Program-made: the position numbers and the translations under genes
Shown: positions 1 through 10,402 of the stretch, piece after piece
How the letters are laid out: each line of letters begins with the position of its first letter
How positions within the stretch are numbered: position 1 is the first letter of the stretch
Notes under the pieces: model-generated
The model's database searches: none
What the model saw: the letters and a program-made list of their open reading frames with translations, nothing else
What the model was told of the DNA's origin: nothing
Assembly: GCA_021292105.1 (NCBI GenBank)
Contig: CM037861.1
Span: forward strand, 58,821,245 to 58,885,244
Direction of reading: 5' to 3'
Source of the DNA: Anadara kagoshimensis
Taxonomy: Eukaryota; Mollusca; Bivalvia; Arcoida; Arcidae
Length of the DNA: 64,000 nt

Positions 1-288
1 CTCATAAACCAACGACAACAACTTGTTGGAGTTCATCATGGTGTCATAATTTACTTGTAATCTCTGACATTATAAGTGACTTGCAATAATGTCCCGTGTC
101 ATATCATATTTGTAAAGGATCTGAAGATTTATAACTAAGAGATTAGAACGGCAGTCACATTATCCTTAAGTCTTATCATTAAATAACTGTTTGGGATGAA
201 GATGGCTTAAGTTTCAGACTCAGAATGTTAATAGTATGCTCTGTCTGAAATAATAAGTACTTTGTGGTGAACTTTGCAGCAGACGTAC

Positions 289-374
289 ATTGATGGTAAT
301 CAGTGCTTTTTGTAACAGAAGCAAAAACGTGACAAAATATCACATGTCTAGCAAAATCTCTCTTCCTCTCATTT
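289..374 (-). CDS. Candidate internal exon, possibly the common downstream exon
   Basis: On the minus strand a pyrimidine-rich tract ends in CCCACAG at 375, followed by one base and then an open frame beginning NERKRDFARHVIFCHVF. That phase is what the exons ending at 27484, 5797 and 4970 need (two bases left over). A GTACGT donor follows at 288. The same frame also runs on to a stop at 179-181, so it could instead be a terminal exon, but I see no AATAAA signal nearby. Function is not recognised. The frame is short and could be open by chance; only acceptor quality and phase support it. Confidence 0.3.
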
Positions 375-430
375 CTGTGGGCAATATAGAGGAGGAGATA
401 CCAAGAATTAGTTTCAACAATACCACAATT

Positions 431-575
431 AAGAAATAACATTCTATTTGAGTGTATTCATTCGGTATTATGAATGAGAGTCAGGAATAGCATATTCAAT
501 GAACTGCGAAGCAGTTTATTCCTGACTCTCATTCATAATACCAAATGAATACACTCAAATAGAATGTTATTTCTT
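431..575. repeat. Foldback element, 59 bp near-perfect inverted repeats
   Basis: Arms 431-489 and 517-575 are reverse complements with about one mismatch. The 27 bp centre holds a second small palindrome, AACTGC-GAA-GCAGTT (502-516). Size (145 bp) and the palindrome-in-the-loop design match the elements at 7554-7706 and 51146-51297, although the sequences differ. Probably a non-autonomous foldback DNA element. Confidence 0.8.
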
Positions 576-1044
576 ATATTTACAATCATAAAAAATATTG
601 ACAGCATGTCCGAAATATAAAATTATCACTACAATAATTTATTTCATTCAAGATTCCAACAAACATATGGGATTGATGGAACAGCCTTGCTCCAAATAAG
701 GAAAGTTACGTCAGGGGTAGACTTGGATGCTAACCAATCAAAAAATGCATGACGTAATAGATGTCATTCTGTGACGTAATTGAATATTTAAACGTTACGT
801 AATCAGAGGTCATGACTCCACACTGTATTCAAGAGCAATTGAATGCCAGCAAAAACAAATAGGTTCATCTAAAGAAGGTCAACTCCAATTGTAAATATAT
901 GTAATTAATTGTATGGCAATTTTTTTTTCTAGTTAATATAGTAATTCATTTTCAACCCAAATCTCATTTTAACTTCTTTTTATTTCGGGACCATTTTTTA
1001 ATAGTGTTTAATGTGCCTGTCAAGATTTCTTCACCTAACAAAAC
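576..1044. other. No gene seen; AT-rich intronic or intergenic DNA
   Basis: Unique-looking AT-rich sequence with homopolymer runs. A few TGACGTAA or TGACGTCA-like words occur near 705-790. No splice-flanked open frame was found. Confidence 0.5.
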
Positions 1045-1180
1045 AAACATCCAATCCATGTTCAAACCACAATCCAAAAAAAAAGGTAAAAACTTTGGAA
1101 CTGGTACATAAAATACCTGAACTTCCACCAGGGAAGTGAGTCTGGGTGCTCCGGAAGGGTAAGCACCTCCTGTTTAGCTA
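1045..1180 (+). repeat. Dispersed repeat family E, 5' part
   Basis: Begins near TCCATGTTCAAACCACAATCC and runs through AACTTCCACCAGGGAAGTGA to a GGTGCTCCGGAAGGG block. The same order of blocks recurs at 9828, 17205 and 28395 on the plus strand and near 53935 on the minus strand, so this is a dispersed repeat. The 3' half seen at 17400-17555 is missing here. Confidence 0.6.
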
Positions 1181-1189
1181 CCAGTAGCT

Positions 1190-1335
1190 ATACTATTATA
1201 ACAAGGCAGTCAGTTTAGGAAGTGTAGAGGAAACCTGAGTGTCCATAGAAAACCACACATTCAGCAAGCAAACTGACCACTTTCTCACACTAATATTTGT
1301 CCAGCCTGTGATTTGAACCTAGGCACTGGACCAAT
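1190..1335 (-). mobile_element. tRNA-derived SINE (family B), minus strand
   Basis: Reading the minus strand, a B-box-like GGTTCAAATCAC occurs at the head, followed by a body whose plus-strand text includes GAGGAAACCTGAGTGTCC and CAGCAAGCAAACTGACC. The same body recurs at 48662-48865 and in the array at 50470-52130. Truncated and diverged. Confidence 0.55.
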
Positions 1336-1559
1336 TTTTAATTGATAATTACACCTTCATTGGTATATGCAAATGCATAAGTGGTTTTTCTCACAATTTT
1401 GATGTTTTTCATTATTTGAAAAGAATTTGAACAAAATCCTAGAAGTAATAAATACAAAATAAGAATTTACAAGATGACCTGTAGTTCATTAACTGTCTGG
1501 ATTTTCTTGGGATTTAGATGTATGAACTTTGTTTTTACAGTTTGTGGAGCTGGTTAAAT

Positions 1560-1975
1560 AACAGTGTGAAAACTTGTTCCCAGAACTATTGCCACTGCAA
1601 CTGTTCACCAAGACTGCAGTGTCACCGGGTCACCAGCACTGAGACTGCAATGGGTCACCAACACTGAGACTGCAATTGGTCACCAAGACTGCTATGTAAC
1701 TTTAACTGCAAAGAGCCACTAACACTACAATTGGTCACCAAGACTGCAATTGGTCAACAACACTGCAATGCAATTCAATCTGACTGCAAATTGCAACAAA
1801 CACTCCAATGGTTCAATGACACTGCAATGTTTCACCAATACTGCAACGCATCAATGAATCTGCAAAGTGCCAATAACACTGCAATGGTTCACTAAAATGC
1901 CATTGATCACTGTCACCAAGTTGGCAATGATGCAATGGATCGAAGAAACTGCATTACGTCGAAAACCAACACTGC
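1560..1975. repeat. Degenerate tandem repeat around CACTGCAATGGTTCACCAA
   Basis: About fifteen loosely spaced copies of a 20-30 bp unit mixing GGTCACCAA and ACTGCAATG. Copies are too diverged for a fixed period. A 75-codon ORF that starts in it (1867) is a by-product. Confidence 0.7.
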
Positions 1976-2139
1976 AAAAACCCATTAATTTTTTTTCAGC
2001 AGGAAAAATTTTGCAAGATTTCTCCTCTTGTAATAATCAAACCATTTTCTTTATCATCAAAAGAGTTAAAGACTACAATTATGTTTGTAATTGATGGTTA
2101 CATCAGTGTAATTAAGTTCTCTTACTCTCTTTACAAGAA

Positions 2140-2340
2140 ATTGGTAAACATAATTTAAATTTTTAAAACATTTTCAATTCTTCAAAAGTCTATAGAGTTT
2201 TCAATCATTTTGAAAATTGGCTTTGTCTCCTTAAACATACAATTTTAACTTTGTAAAACATTTTCAAATACATTGTACTTTCTTCAAAAGTCTAAAGAGT
2301 TTCCAATCATTTTCAAAATTGGCTTCATCTCCTTACAGCA
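2140..2340. repeat. Two tandem copies of a ~110 bp unit
   Basis: The block CTTCAAAAGTCTATAGAG-TTTCAATCATTTT-AAAATTGGCTT occurs at about 2178 and again at about 2282 with a few substitutions, including the preceding TTTTAAAACATTTTCAA. Confidence 0.65.
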
Positions 2341-2782
2341 TTTAACTAATGCATCAATTTCAGTAAAAGCAGCATTTCCTACTGAAGAACATAAACCTAT
2401 CTGAATTGCATATTAACACGATTTATTGGAGATAGCATGGCCAGTTATAGCTGCAGTTTTTTTAACCTCTAAATCTGATAAAATCTGCAGCATTGTATCA
2501 GAAACATTCGTCTGGGAAAATATTTACAAATATTGATAGCCATATACAACAAAACCTCTCATTTTATGCACTTATGTAATTTGAAGAGTTCTTATGAACT
2601 GATTAGATGAACATCTCCAATCAAACCAGACATAGTAAACTATTTGGTTTACATTATTAGATATGGTTTTTGTCCATCAAACACTGTTTAGTATCAACTT
2701 CCTGCAGTATTGTAAAGATGCATTCGTAGGGAAATGTATTCACGATTTTCACAATAACTCTTGTACAGCGAATATATCATCT

Positions 2783-3005
2783 TACTGTATATTGCTTTAT
2801 TTTCACAGAGTCGAATTTTCATGGTTTGACGATGGCTAGCATATTCACGGTGTCATATTTTCGCGGTCTCATCTGATTAAAGGAAAACTTTGTTAGGCAG
2901 ATTAATGGGCTGGTATTTTCGCGACTGTTTTATTTTCGCGGGAATACACTATGCCGCGAATATAGCGAAAATAAAACTACAGCGAAATATAAGCATTATA
3001 CAGTA
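2783..3005. mobile_element. MITE with TACTGTATA ends
   Basis: Left end TACTGTATATTGC and right end GCATTATACAGTA are inverted repeats, and similarity continues inward through TTTATTTTC/GAAAATAAA. The inside has several TTTTCGCGG and CGCGAA words. Ends in TA on both sides, which fits Tc1/mariner-type TA duplication (inference). Related in design to 16820-17048 and 18143-18353. Confidence 0.7.
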
Positions 3006-3339
3006 GCATTTTTTTTTATTTCTTTTGGTACACTTTCCCCACAACTGGAACAGTGGAAATTTCTTACTGTGAAATTGTTTAGAAGATCCAAACCATGAAA
3101 GTTTCCCACTACTAATGTTTCTTCTTATACAGCATCTAAAGTAAACTGAGAAATTTAAGCATTCATTTGATTTTCGCTGAAATTTGCAAGAACAACAGAA
3201 GACATACCATATTAAAAACTCCAGTACAATTTGATTTTAGAGTAATTCATTCTTAATAATGCTCACCACTCCAAAATCAAAATACACAATCATCTCAAAA
3301 TGCTGATTTTGTGAAAATTAATCTACACAATTTTTCCTG

Positions 3340-3960
3340 ATTTACAGTGTATGAGTGAAGACTTCATTTTGTTTAGACTCTAAAGGGATCAACATGATAG
3401 CTATATACAGCTGACCATTTTCATTTTATGCAACCAGATGTATTAAAAGATTTCAAAGTGACTGATAAGATGGACATTTTCAATAAAACCAGAGATGGTT
3501 AACTAATTTTCAACCTTTCACTGGGATATAATCTGCAGAATATATGAGAGTGAAGACTGCATTTTGTTTACACTATAGATAGATCTCAATTGTTGATGAT
3601 TGTTACATCTGTTGGCTTTCAACTTATACACCTAGATGTATTAAAGATTTCAATGACTGATTAAATGAACAATTCCAGTAAGACCAGAGATGGCAATTAA
3701 ACTAATGTTTTCAACCTCTCACTTGGATATAATCATCAGAATGTATAAGAGTGAAGACTACATTTTGTTTAAATGGGTCACAACCCTGATACTTATATAT
3801 ATATAGCTGATTATATTCATTTTATGCACTTTAGTATGTTAAAGATTCCATAGTGACTGATAAGATGAACATCTCCAATCAAACCAGATATGGTATTTTA
3901 TTTGGTTAACAATATTAGATATGGTTTTTGCCATTCAAACATCCTTTAGAACCTGCTTAC
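3340..3960. repeat. ~200 bp diverged tandem repeats (3+ copies)
   Basis: Copies beginning near 3400, 3590 and 3800 share GCTGA..TTCATTTTATGCA, then ATGTATTAAAGATTTCA, then ACTGATAAGATGAACAT and AAACCAGAGATGG, followed by AGAGTGAAGACTGCATTTTGTTT. A further partial copy lies at about 2540-2700, separated by the MITE at 2783. Confidence 0.65.
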
Positions 3961-4125
3961 TTGATTAATTATTTTATGTTACATTTACCGGTACTTTTTT
4001 GCTATTTTACAAAAAAAGGCCATGAAGGTCCTGGATACTCACCTGAAAACAATTTGCAATTAGGTAAATTTTGAAACTAATGCAACCTTTTAAAGGTTCT
4101 TCAACATATGACCCAATGACTTACT

Positions 4126-4309
4126 TACAGTCAAACATTTCGATAAAAGTCATCCAAGAGAACCAAAGAAAATGGCCTTTGTAGGCAGGTGTCTCTTATA
4201 TACAGGTTAAAGAAACATGAATAAAGAGTGATTGGGATAAAACAATATACTGATTTTAAAAGCAGGCTGCCCGAATCTAGAGATGGCCTTTAAGTCAGGT
4301 TAGACTGTT
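4126..4309. mobile_element. MITE with TACAGTC-AACC ends
   Basis: Left end TACAGTCAAAC and right end GTTAGACTGT are inverted. The interior GGCCTTTGTAGGCAGGTG...CAGGTTAAAGAAACATGAATAAAG matches the copy at 25282-25463. Confidence 0.55.
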
Positions 4310-4969
4310 TTTTATCCAATATGTATATGTGCAAAAATGTAAACTTATATAAATACACTTACTTCCTAGCTTATGTCTGATATGTCTTGGTAAGTTTGAT
4401 AAAGAACAAAAATTACCAGATGGTGATATAGATTCAATTTAACATGCAAATCAAGGAAATGTAGTTAAATGGAATTTTTTCTTTTTACAATCAAGAATGA
4501 AACATCTTGCATTTAACATTGAACTGAAAAATGAACATGAGTCCAAAATTATTAATGAAGATATGATTTTGCTTTCATATCACAAATCAAGAACATGTAT
4601 GGATTATGGAAATTTATTTGACCCATTGAATATCACCAAAATAATTTTCAAATTTGAAAAATTCAAAATATCTAAAATGAATACTGTTATTCATTGTTCC
4701 CACACTTGACTTCATTCAAAATTCCCTGACTTTTTCCCCAACACGACGTGGGAACCATGTTATTACAACTTCAAACCAAAGTTTTAGGCAAAAATCAAAA
4801 ACAAATTGTTACAAAATGACTTGTCATTAATGAAATAAAAATCAACAAAAGGCATTAAATTTGGTCTAAAATCCAATTTTAGATCTATTATTAAACAATC
4901 AATTAATAAATTAAATAAATTTATGCAAACAATCTGAAAAATCACAATTAAAAGCTATAAATAACTTAC
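4310..4969. other. No gene seen
   Basis: AT-rich, many short A/T runs. The 70-codon open frame at 4497-4709 has no splice or codon-bias support and looks like chance. Confidence 0.5.
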
Positions 4970-5079
4970 TTTTGTGTTTTTTTCTTATTATTTAAGTTCA
5001 TTATCAGCGCTGCTACGACCATTTCCGCACGTTTCCATGCCTTCCATTTTCTATACAATCGCTGCCACAAATTACTCAT
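4970..5079 (-). CDS. Candidate alternative first coding exon (36 codons)
   Basis: Minus-strand ATG at 5079 opens a frame starting MSNLWQRLYRKWKAWKRAEM, rich in Trp, Arg and Lys, and runs 36 codons plus two bases to a consensus donor GTAAGT at 4969. An in-frame TAA lies four codons upstream of the ATG, so this is a true start rather than an extension. Local GC is clearly higher than the flanks, with CpG-containing codons. The exon ends in phase 2 with bases AA, exactly like those at 5797 and 27484. I infer an alternative 5' end of the same minus-strand gene. The basic amphipathic N-terminus could be a membrane or targeting segment. No homologue recognised. Confidence 0.5.
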
Positions 5080-5796
5080 AGTTGCTTGTTAAAATCTTTG
5101 TCTTTTTTTATAGAACTAACTCTTTGTCGTATTTTATATTTAATATGAATTCACGTCTACTCCATCACCGTTTATATAACATAAAAAATCAAAACAGCTA
5201 AGTTCTATAGCCAGCTCCTCTAAATTAACAAGTATCTATGTTTATACAATAATGACACATTCCATGGTAACTGTTGTAAACAAAAACTATGTAATCCATT
5301 TCTATTAAAAAATTAATGAGTAATAATTTTTTCAATCCATCTAATATTCAATTTCTAAACTGAAGAAATTTATTTTGAATAAATTTGAAACAACTTATAA
5401 TTTAATTTTTTTTAATAAATCTGTCTGGTTTATACAGTCAGTATCTTTAAAAACATTAATTTTTTTAAATTATAATGAAATGATTTAAAAAAAAATAAAA
5501 TCTATAAAGTTGTTATGTCCATCCAAATCCTCAGATTTCAGAATATCTATATGTTTTTTATAAGTATGTGATCCGATCAGACAATTTTAGAACTATACAC
5601 GTTGACAGTTATCGAAAGATCAAAGGCAATTTATAACAAATCCTATTTGTTTTTTCTCTGCTATACAGTTTTTAGTGCCTGACTGTTCTGTCATTATAGC
5701 CCGTCCAATTTTCCCGTTCTAGACACGAAATCATAGCTATAAGCCTGCTGAACGTTGCTACAATATTAGAAAGCTTTACATAATTTGCCTCCTTAC
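5080..5796 (-). other. Spacer between two candidate first exons; possible promoter region
   Basis: AT-rich with poly-T and poly-A runs. It would hold the promoter and 5'UTR of the 4970-5079 exon. No clear TATA element can be singled out in such AT-rich DNA. Confidence 0.3.
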
Positions 5797-5870
5797 TTTG
5801 GTTCGAGATTGGACAAGCGTCTAAGATACATTGATTTTTCATCACAACATGACGAGCATATTCGTCTCAT
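5797..5870 (-). CDS. Candidate alternative first coding exon (24 codons)
   Basis: Minus-strand ATG at 5870 (A at -3) opens MRRICSSCCDEKSMYLRRLS and continues to NLEP plus two bases AA before a GTAAGG donor at 5796. The phase matches the 4970 and 27484 exons. The peptide has a CSSCC cysteine cluster and an RRLS motif that fits a basophilic-kinase (PKA-type) site. A five-codon uORF overlaps the start (TCATGA). The frame stays open upstream of the ATG, so an internal exon with an acceptor near 5930 (TTTTTTTAG) is also possible. Family not recognised. Confidence 0.45.
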
Positions 5871-6224
5871 GATAAAGATTTCATATGATGTTTGTAACTT
5901 AATACAAATATGGTATCTTTCAATGAAAACTAAAAAAATGCAAAAGTATTACAAACAGTCAATCTATCGCACAGATAAAACACAGATTTTGTCTTTTTTT
6001 ACCGCATGGATTATGACAGATTAAAATCATTCCTAGCTATCAAAGAACAACTATCTTTATTCAAAACAAGATCCAATTCATCAGATAAAAAACTACATTT
6101 TGTATTAAAAATCCATTTAAAGAATGGCATTATATTCAATATCCAGGCAGAATATGTATATTATGTATTTGAAATAATATTTTGCACGATACATTTTTTT
6201 AAATAAAATCAGAAACAACATTTT
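5871..6224. other. No further gene seen
   Basis: AT-rich. The plus-strand open frames at 5785-6024 and 6006-6206 oppose the better-supported minus exon and lack splice or codon evidence. Confidence 0.5.
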
Positions 6225-6460
6225 TTATCAGATTTTCCAGAAAAATTTACACAGATTTCCACAAACTTTTCTCTGATTTTCAAGAAAATTTACAGACTTT
6301 CAAGAAAATTTACAAAACATTTCCGAGAAATTTACAGGTACACAATTTCCAGAGGAAATTTTCGAGCAATGATTTGTTATGCTTTTCAGATTTCCAAGAA
6401 TATTGACAAAGATTTACAAAAATTTCCAAACAAATTTACACAAACTCAGTTAACTCTTTT
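6225..6460. repeat. Imperfect tandem repeat of AGAAAATTTACA-TTTCC
   Basis: About ten units of roughly 20-25 bp alternating AAGAAAATTTACA with GATTTTC or TTTCCA. Low-complexity but clearly periodic. Confidence 0.6.
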
Positions 6461-6599
6461 CTATGCAAAGATTTGTTATCACCGCTATGCTGTGTTTCAA
6501 TTCTAAGCAACATTTATGACAAAATAAATAGCAGATAACATCACCTGTATCAGTTAATGAGAGATATAGAAATCTGTTTACAATAAAACACCTGTATTA

Positions 6600-6905
6600 T
6601 CAATGTCATTATAATGTGGACAGTAATCAGCTCTACTCCACTTCCAATTTACACTAGACAATACCTGTACCTGATCTAGCAAACAGTACTGATAACACCA
6701 GATAATTTTGTTTCAGATTATGGAAATCTTGCAAATGGTTTTGTAATTGTTTGATGATTTATGATTATTATAAATTCAATTTTTTAATTATCATTTTATT
6801 TTAGTTAAACTCAATACCTGATCTATCAACACCATAATTCCTGTTTCTAATGGTAATCTTGGTTTTGCAATTATTTATTTATTATTTAATTGTAATTATC
6901 ATATT
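6600..6905. repeat. Two diverged copies of a ~155 bp unit
   Basis: ATACCTG..CTGATCTA-CAAC near 6660 and 6817 is followed in both by a CACCATAATT or ACCAGATAATT block, then GGAAATCTTG or GGTAATCTTGG and TTTTG-AATTATT. Confidence 0.45.
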
Positions 6906-7292
6906 TCTTGTGAAACTAATCACTAAGTTCTAAATATTAAATGTTTCAAAAAACATGATCATTGTATTCAAAATTTCATTATTTTTGTTAATTTAGAAAA
7001 ATAAAACCAAAAAACCATGTCCATATTTCCAAGAAGTTACCATAGAAATTACTGCATACTTACTGCATACTTACTGTATAAATAGAAATATTCATTAAGT
7101 ATTCACAATTATTGCCTTCCATGATAAAAAAATCAAAATAAATCCAATGTAAAATCTAAGAGATAACTATGTTGCATTTGAAGAGTTGTGACCGTAAAAC
7201 TTGGATTTTACTGTCACAGAATGAGTTCTACCTGGCAATGCTTGTGAAGCCAGGTAAACAGTATCCAGTGTTGTAAATTTTTTATATAACAT

Positions 7293-7384
7293 TTTCTGCA
7301 CAATATGACGTCAAAAAATTCTGTCTATGGGATATAGACAGAATTTTTTGACGTCATATAAGCTGACGTCATATTGTGCAGAAA
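7293..7384. repeat. Nested palindrome with three TGACGTCA cores
   Basis: Outer arms TTTCTGCACAATATGACGTC at 7293 and its complement ending at 7384 enclose an inner hairpin, AATTCTGTCTAT-GGGAT-ATAGACAGAATT. The core TGACGTCA, identical to the CREB/ATF site, appears three times at the arm junctions. Probably a small foldback element; binding by a bZIP factor is only inference. Confidence 0.75.
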
Positions 7385-7553
7385 CAGTTCATGCAAGGCT
7401 AGCTACCGGCAGTTGCCATAGGCAATCAGCTGCGTTCCCCTTTTAAATTAATGCGCCATTTTTTGTTTTATCACGCTGGTTTTTTGTTTCATGCGTATAA
7501 TTTAAAGATTACATGAATGTTATGAATATTGAACTGATTTTTGAATTTAATTA

Positions 7554-7706
7554 TAAGGAATGATTGTAATTTTTTTCTATCTATGGGGTCATAGATAAAA
7601 TTATTTGGTGCACGCATATGCAGAAACCGCTTTGCGGTTTTATGCCGCATGCACCAAAATTTTATCTATGACCCCATAGATAGAAAAAAAATACAATCAT
7701 TCCTTA
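7554..7706. repeat. Foldback element with central GC palindrome
   Basis: Arms start TAAGGAATGATTGTA and end in the reverse complement at 7706. CTATCTATGGGGTCATAGAT lies in the left arm and its complement in the right. The centre is AACCGC-TTT-GCGGTT, the same arrangement as at 502-516. Confidence 0.8.
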
Positions 7707-8206
7707 AATACAGACACATCAATGTAGACCTGTATCGTTATGCCAGAATATAGTTCTATCACTAAAGCACTGATATCCATAGATATAAAAATTTTATTGT
7801 TCGAAATACAGATGCCGAATGAATATTAATATTTAAAAGTAACAAAATCTTTGTTTACAACAATGAATTATATAATTACGTTTTGTAAACAAAAGCAAGT
7901 GTACCGACATGTAGGAATACATGTAATCGTAGCCTAGACAGCACATGATGTCATAACTCTGACCATTTTACGTACATTTTCTTGTGGTCAGGGTCCAATC
8001 AAAATCCTGTTTCCAAAATCTTTGCATTAGAATGAATGTTTTTGTACCCTATTATACACCAGAAGGAAACAACAAAAGTGATTTCTTTAAGTTACAACAG
8101 TTAAACACCCCAATTTATTGCCCTCATTTGTTCCATCGAATTTTGGTGTTATAAAAGGGTACCAGTATGTGACAAGGCAAGGGACACATTATAATATATA
8201 TTGCAT
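7707..8206. other. No gene seen
   Basis: Unique-looking sequence without splice-flanked open frames or recognised repeats. Confidence 0.45.
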
Positions 8207-8211
8207 GTAAT

Positions 8212-8296
8212 GATTGAATTGGGTTTTATGTCCCAGTCAAGAATATTTCACTTATATCAAGATGTCACCAGCTATAAGTGAAGTGACAGAAATAAA
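8212..8296 (-). mobile_element. SINE family A, 3' tail fragment
   Basis: TTTTATGTCCCAGTCAAGAA, then TATTTCACTTATATCAAGATG and TCACCAGCTATAAGTGAAG, is the reverse complement of the 3' end of the family A SINE described at 17556. Confidence 0.7.
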
Positions 8297-8565
8297 ATGA
8301 AAAACAACAGAAATAGATTGTAGATGTGTGGGGTGGGGGAAGATATAAAGGCATTAAATCAAGATTGTACTGTTTAGCTGCATACTTTCATTCAGTGCAC
8401 AGGTACTTAAAAGTCTTAAATCTTCTTGTTGGCAAGGTAATATTAATGTTATTAATTTATAAACATGGGTACTCATATTAATTGACAGCTTTAAAGCCTA
8501 GATTAGGCTTAGCAACATAAATCTCTAGGATCATTAATAACATAGCAGCATTTGTCATAATAAGC

Positions 8566-8936
8566 CAGGCCAAGGTGGTCTAATGGATGAGTTGGAGTCT
8601 ACAAATCCAGGGTCTCACCATTGTGAGTTCGAGCCATGCTCAAACCATATGTGGGAAAGTGAATTTTTCTTGCAATTGGCTTTACTGGTTCACCTGGTAT
8701 CAATATAATTGACTTGGGGAGTGGTATGCTTGTCTGCATGTAATGACTCTGTGAGCTAGCACCTAAAGTCGCCTGAGTGCGCACTTGTACAAGGAGACCA
8801 TACAACACACCGCACTTCACATGCATACACAAACTTGTTCATAGATTAACCCATAGAGATTAATTAAAATAGTTCTCTCGTCATGAATAACTGAAAAATT
8901 GTTGATGCAACATTAAGCAACATTAAACCAACCAAC
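8566..8936 (+). mobile_element. tRNA-derived SINE (family C), near full length
   Basis: Pol III A-box-like AAGGTGGTCTAATGG at about 8571 and B-box GAGTTCGAGCC at about 8626 are spaced as in a tRNA head. An unrelated body follows, ending in CATTAAGCAACATTAAACCAACCAAC, a 3' end common among mollusc SINEs. It is not a tRNA gene because the head does not close into an acceptor stem. A 77-codon antisense ORF lies inside and is a by-product. Confidence 0.7.
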
Positions 8937-9039
8937 TGGTCAAAATAAGCACTGTTTTTTATCTTGGGTCAAAAATGGTTGAAAATAAGTTTAGAGGAAG
9001 CAGAGAAATTGTCAGTGGTAATGGCTATCTTTATAAAGA

Positions 9040-9370
9040 TTGATTGAACTTGGTTTTATTTCCCAGTCAAGAATATTTCACTTATATCAGGATGTAACCA
9101 ACTGTAGGTGAGGTAGCAGAAAATTTTGACCATTGAAGTGTCAGCTAAGGGCAATATGCCAGGAGAATTCTTTGGGTTTTTAGTGTGTCACACACCTACC
9201 TTTACATTAGGAATCAGTTTTTCAGGTCTGTTCCAAAAGGCCATGTGACTTTTATTTCTAAGTGCTGAGTGCTTGGGGAAAGAACAGTTATTTCTATTTA
9301 AGTCTTGGTCAGACCTGTCCTGGGTTTGAACCATGACCTCCCACAACAAAGCGCAGTATAATGAAGATGT
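9040..9370 (-). mobile_element. SINE family A, near full length, minus strand
   Basis: GGTTTGAACCA (complement of a B-box) at 9323, AGTCTTGGTCAGACC, TAAGTGCTGAGTGCTTGG and the tail CCCAGTCAAGAATATTTCAC appear in reverse order. Head partly degraded; tail shows the TGATTGA 3' end. Confidence 0.75.
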
Positions 9371-9827
9371 GTAAAGTGTTTTTAAGAAGATAAAAGCTGT
9401 AGGTGGCAAGTGTGATCTAGGGTTTGGTGGGAAAAATCACATTCATGTTGGACTAATATAGAAAAGACCTATCCTTGTAATAATCACATAACCATTTAAA
9501 AGTACACAGTTTTTGAAATCAAAGAGTGCATATTTTGTACTTTTATAAATTATTGGATTCAGATGTTTCTATCACACACTGTTAAACAAAATTAATTAAA
9601 TCCCTAAATATAATGAAATACTCTGGAGAAAATAATCCTTTCAAGACACTTTTACTGTTGATACTGATCATAGTATACATGTAATCTGTAAACACAAACT
9701 CAGTCATGTGTCAGCAGTATCTAAGTAAAGCATAAGTACACAAAATAAGTACAATAACGATACAGAATTATTGGTTAATTAAGATACACCCTTAGGTATA
9801 CCCGTGTACTGCCACATTATCTACTCA
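9371..9827. other. No gene seen
   Basis: AT-rich spacer; nothing recognised. Confidence 0.4.
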
Positions 9828-9930
9828 AACAAAAACATACAAGTCCATGTTCAAATCACAGAAAAAAAATGAGGTAAAAACTTTGAAAACTGGCAAATTT
9901 AGTTAAACAATTGTGAACTTAGACCAGGAA
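9828..9930 (+). repeat. Dispersed repeat family E, 5' fragment
   Basis: AGTCCATGTTCAAATCACAG, GGTAAAAACTTTGAAAACTG and an ACCAGGAAAG block keep the order seen at 17205 and 1045. Confidence 0.55.
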
Positions 9931-10402
9931 AGTAACAATAAAATGCTTAATAATAATAGTGAGCACTAGTTTGATCTTTCAAACTTCAATTCTGTGTTCT
10001 GTGACTGATGTACAATGTTACCATGTTTGTTTACCCTAAGATTTCCCTGATGTGTGAGTTACTTCCCTTTTACTGCAAAATGTCAGGTGAGATTGCCCTG
10101 GCAGATTTACATACATAGTTCCACGTACCCTGGCAAGTTAGTCAATTACTATGGTAACAGTTTTATTGAATGGTGACTATACATGTAATTAAAATTGATC
10201 AATACTGTTGTATATTTTAAGATATAAGATTAAATCGGACTTTAATTAATTTTCTTCTAATCCAAATCTGATTAGTTATCAGTTACTTAGTCTAATAATT
10301 GAATCAGTGATTAGAATAGATACATACAGTATACCTTTATATTCTAACTTCCATGAAAAAGACGCTAACTCAAAAATGTTTTATAACAATTCCTGATATG
10401 AC

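Noticed and set aside
4035-4075. Minus-strand TTTTCAG-GTGAGTATCC as splice site
   Set aside because: It reads as acceptor and donor at once, the open frame is 11 codons, and the motif looks like part of a repeat.
5785-6206. Plus-strand ORFs of 79 and 66 codons
   Set aside because: AT-rich, no splice context, and opposed by a minus-strand exon with donor and start.
7195-7260. 34 bp mini-exon on the plus strand (CTGTCACAG ... GTAAAC)
   Set aside because: Very short, partly palindromic (CCTGGC/GCCAGG) and next to a foldback element; no phase partner.
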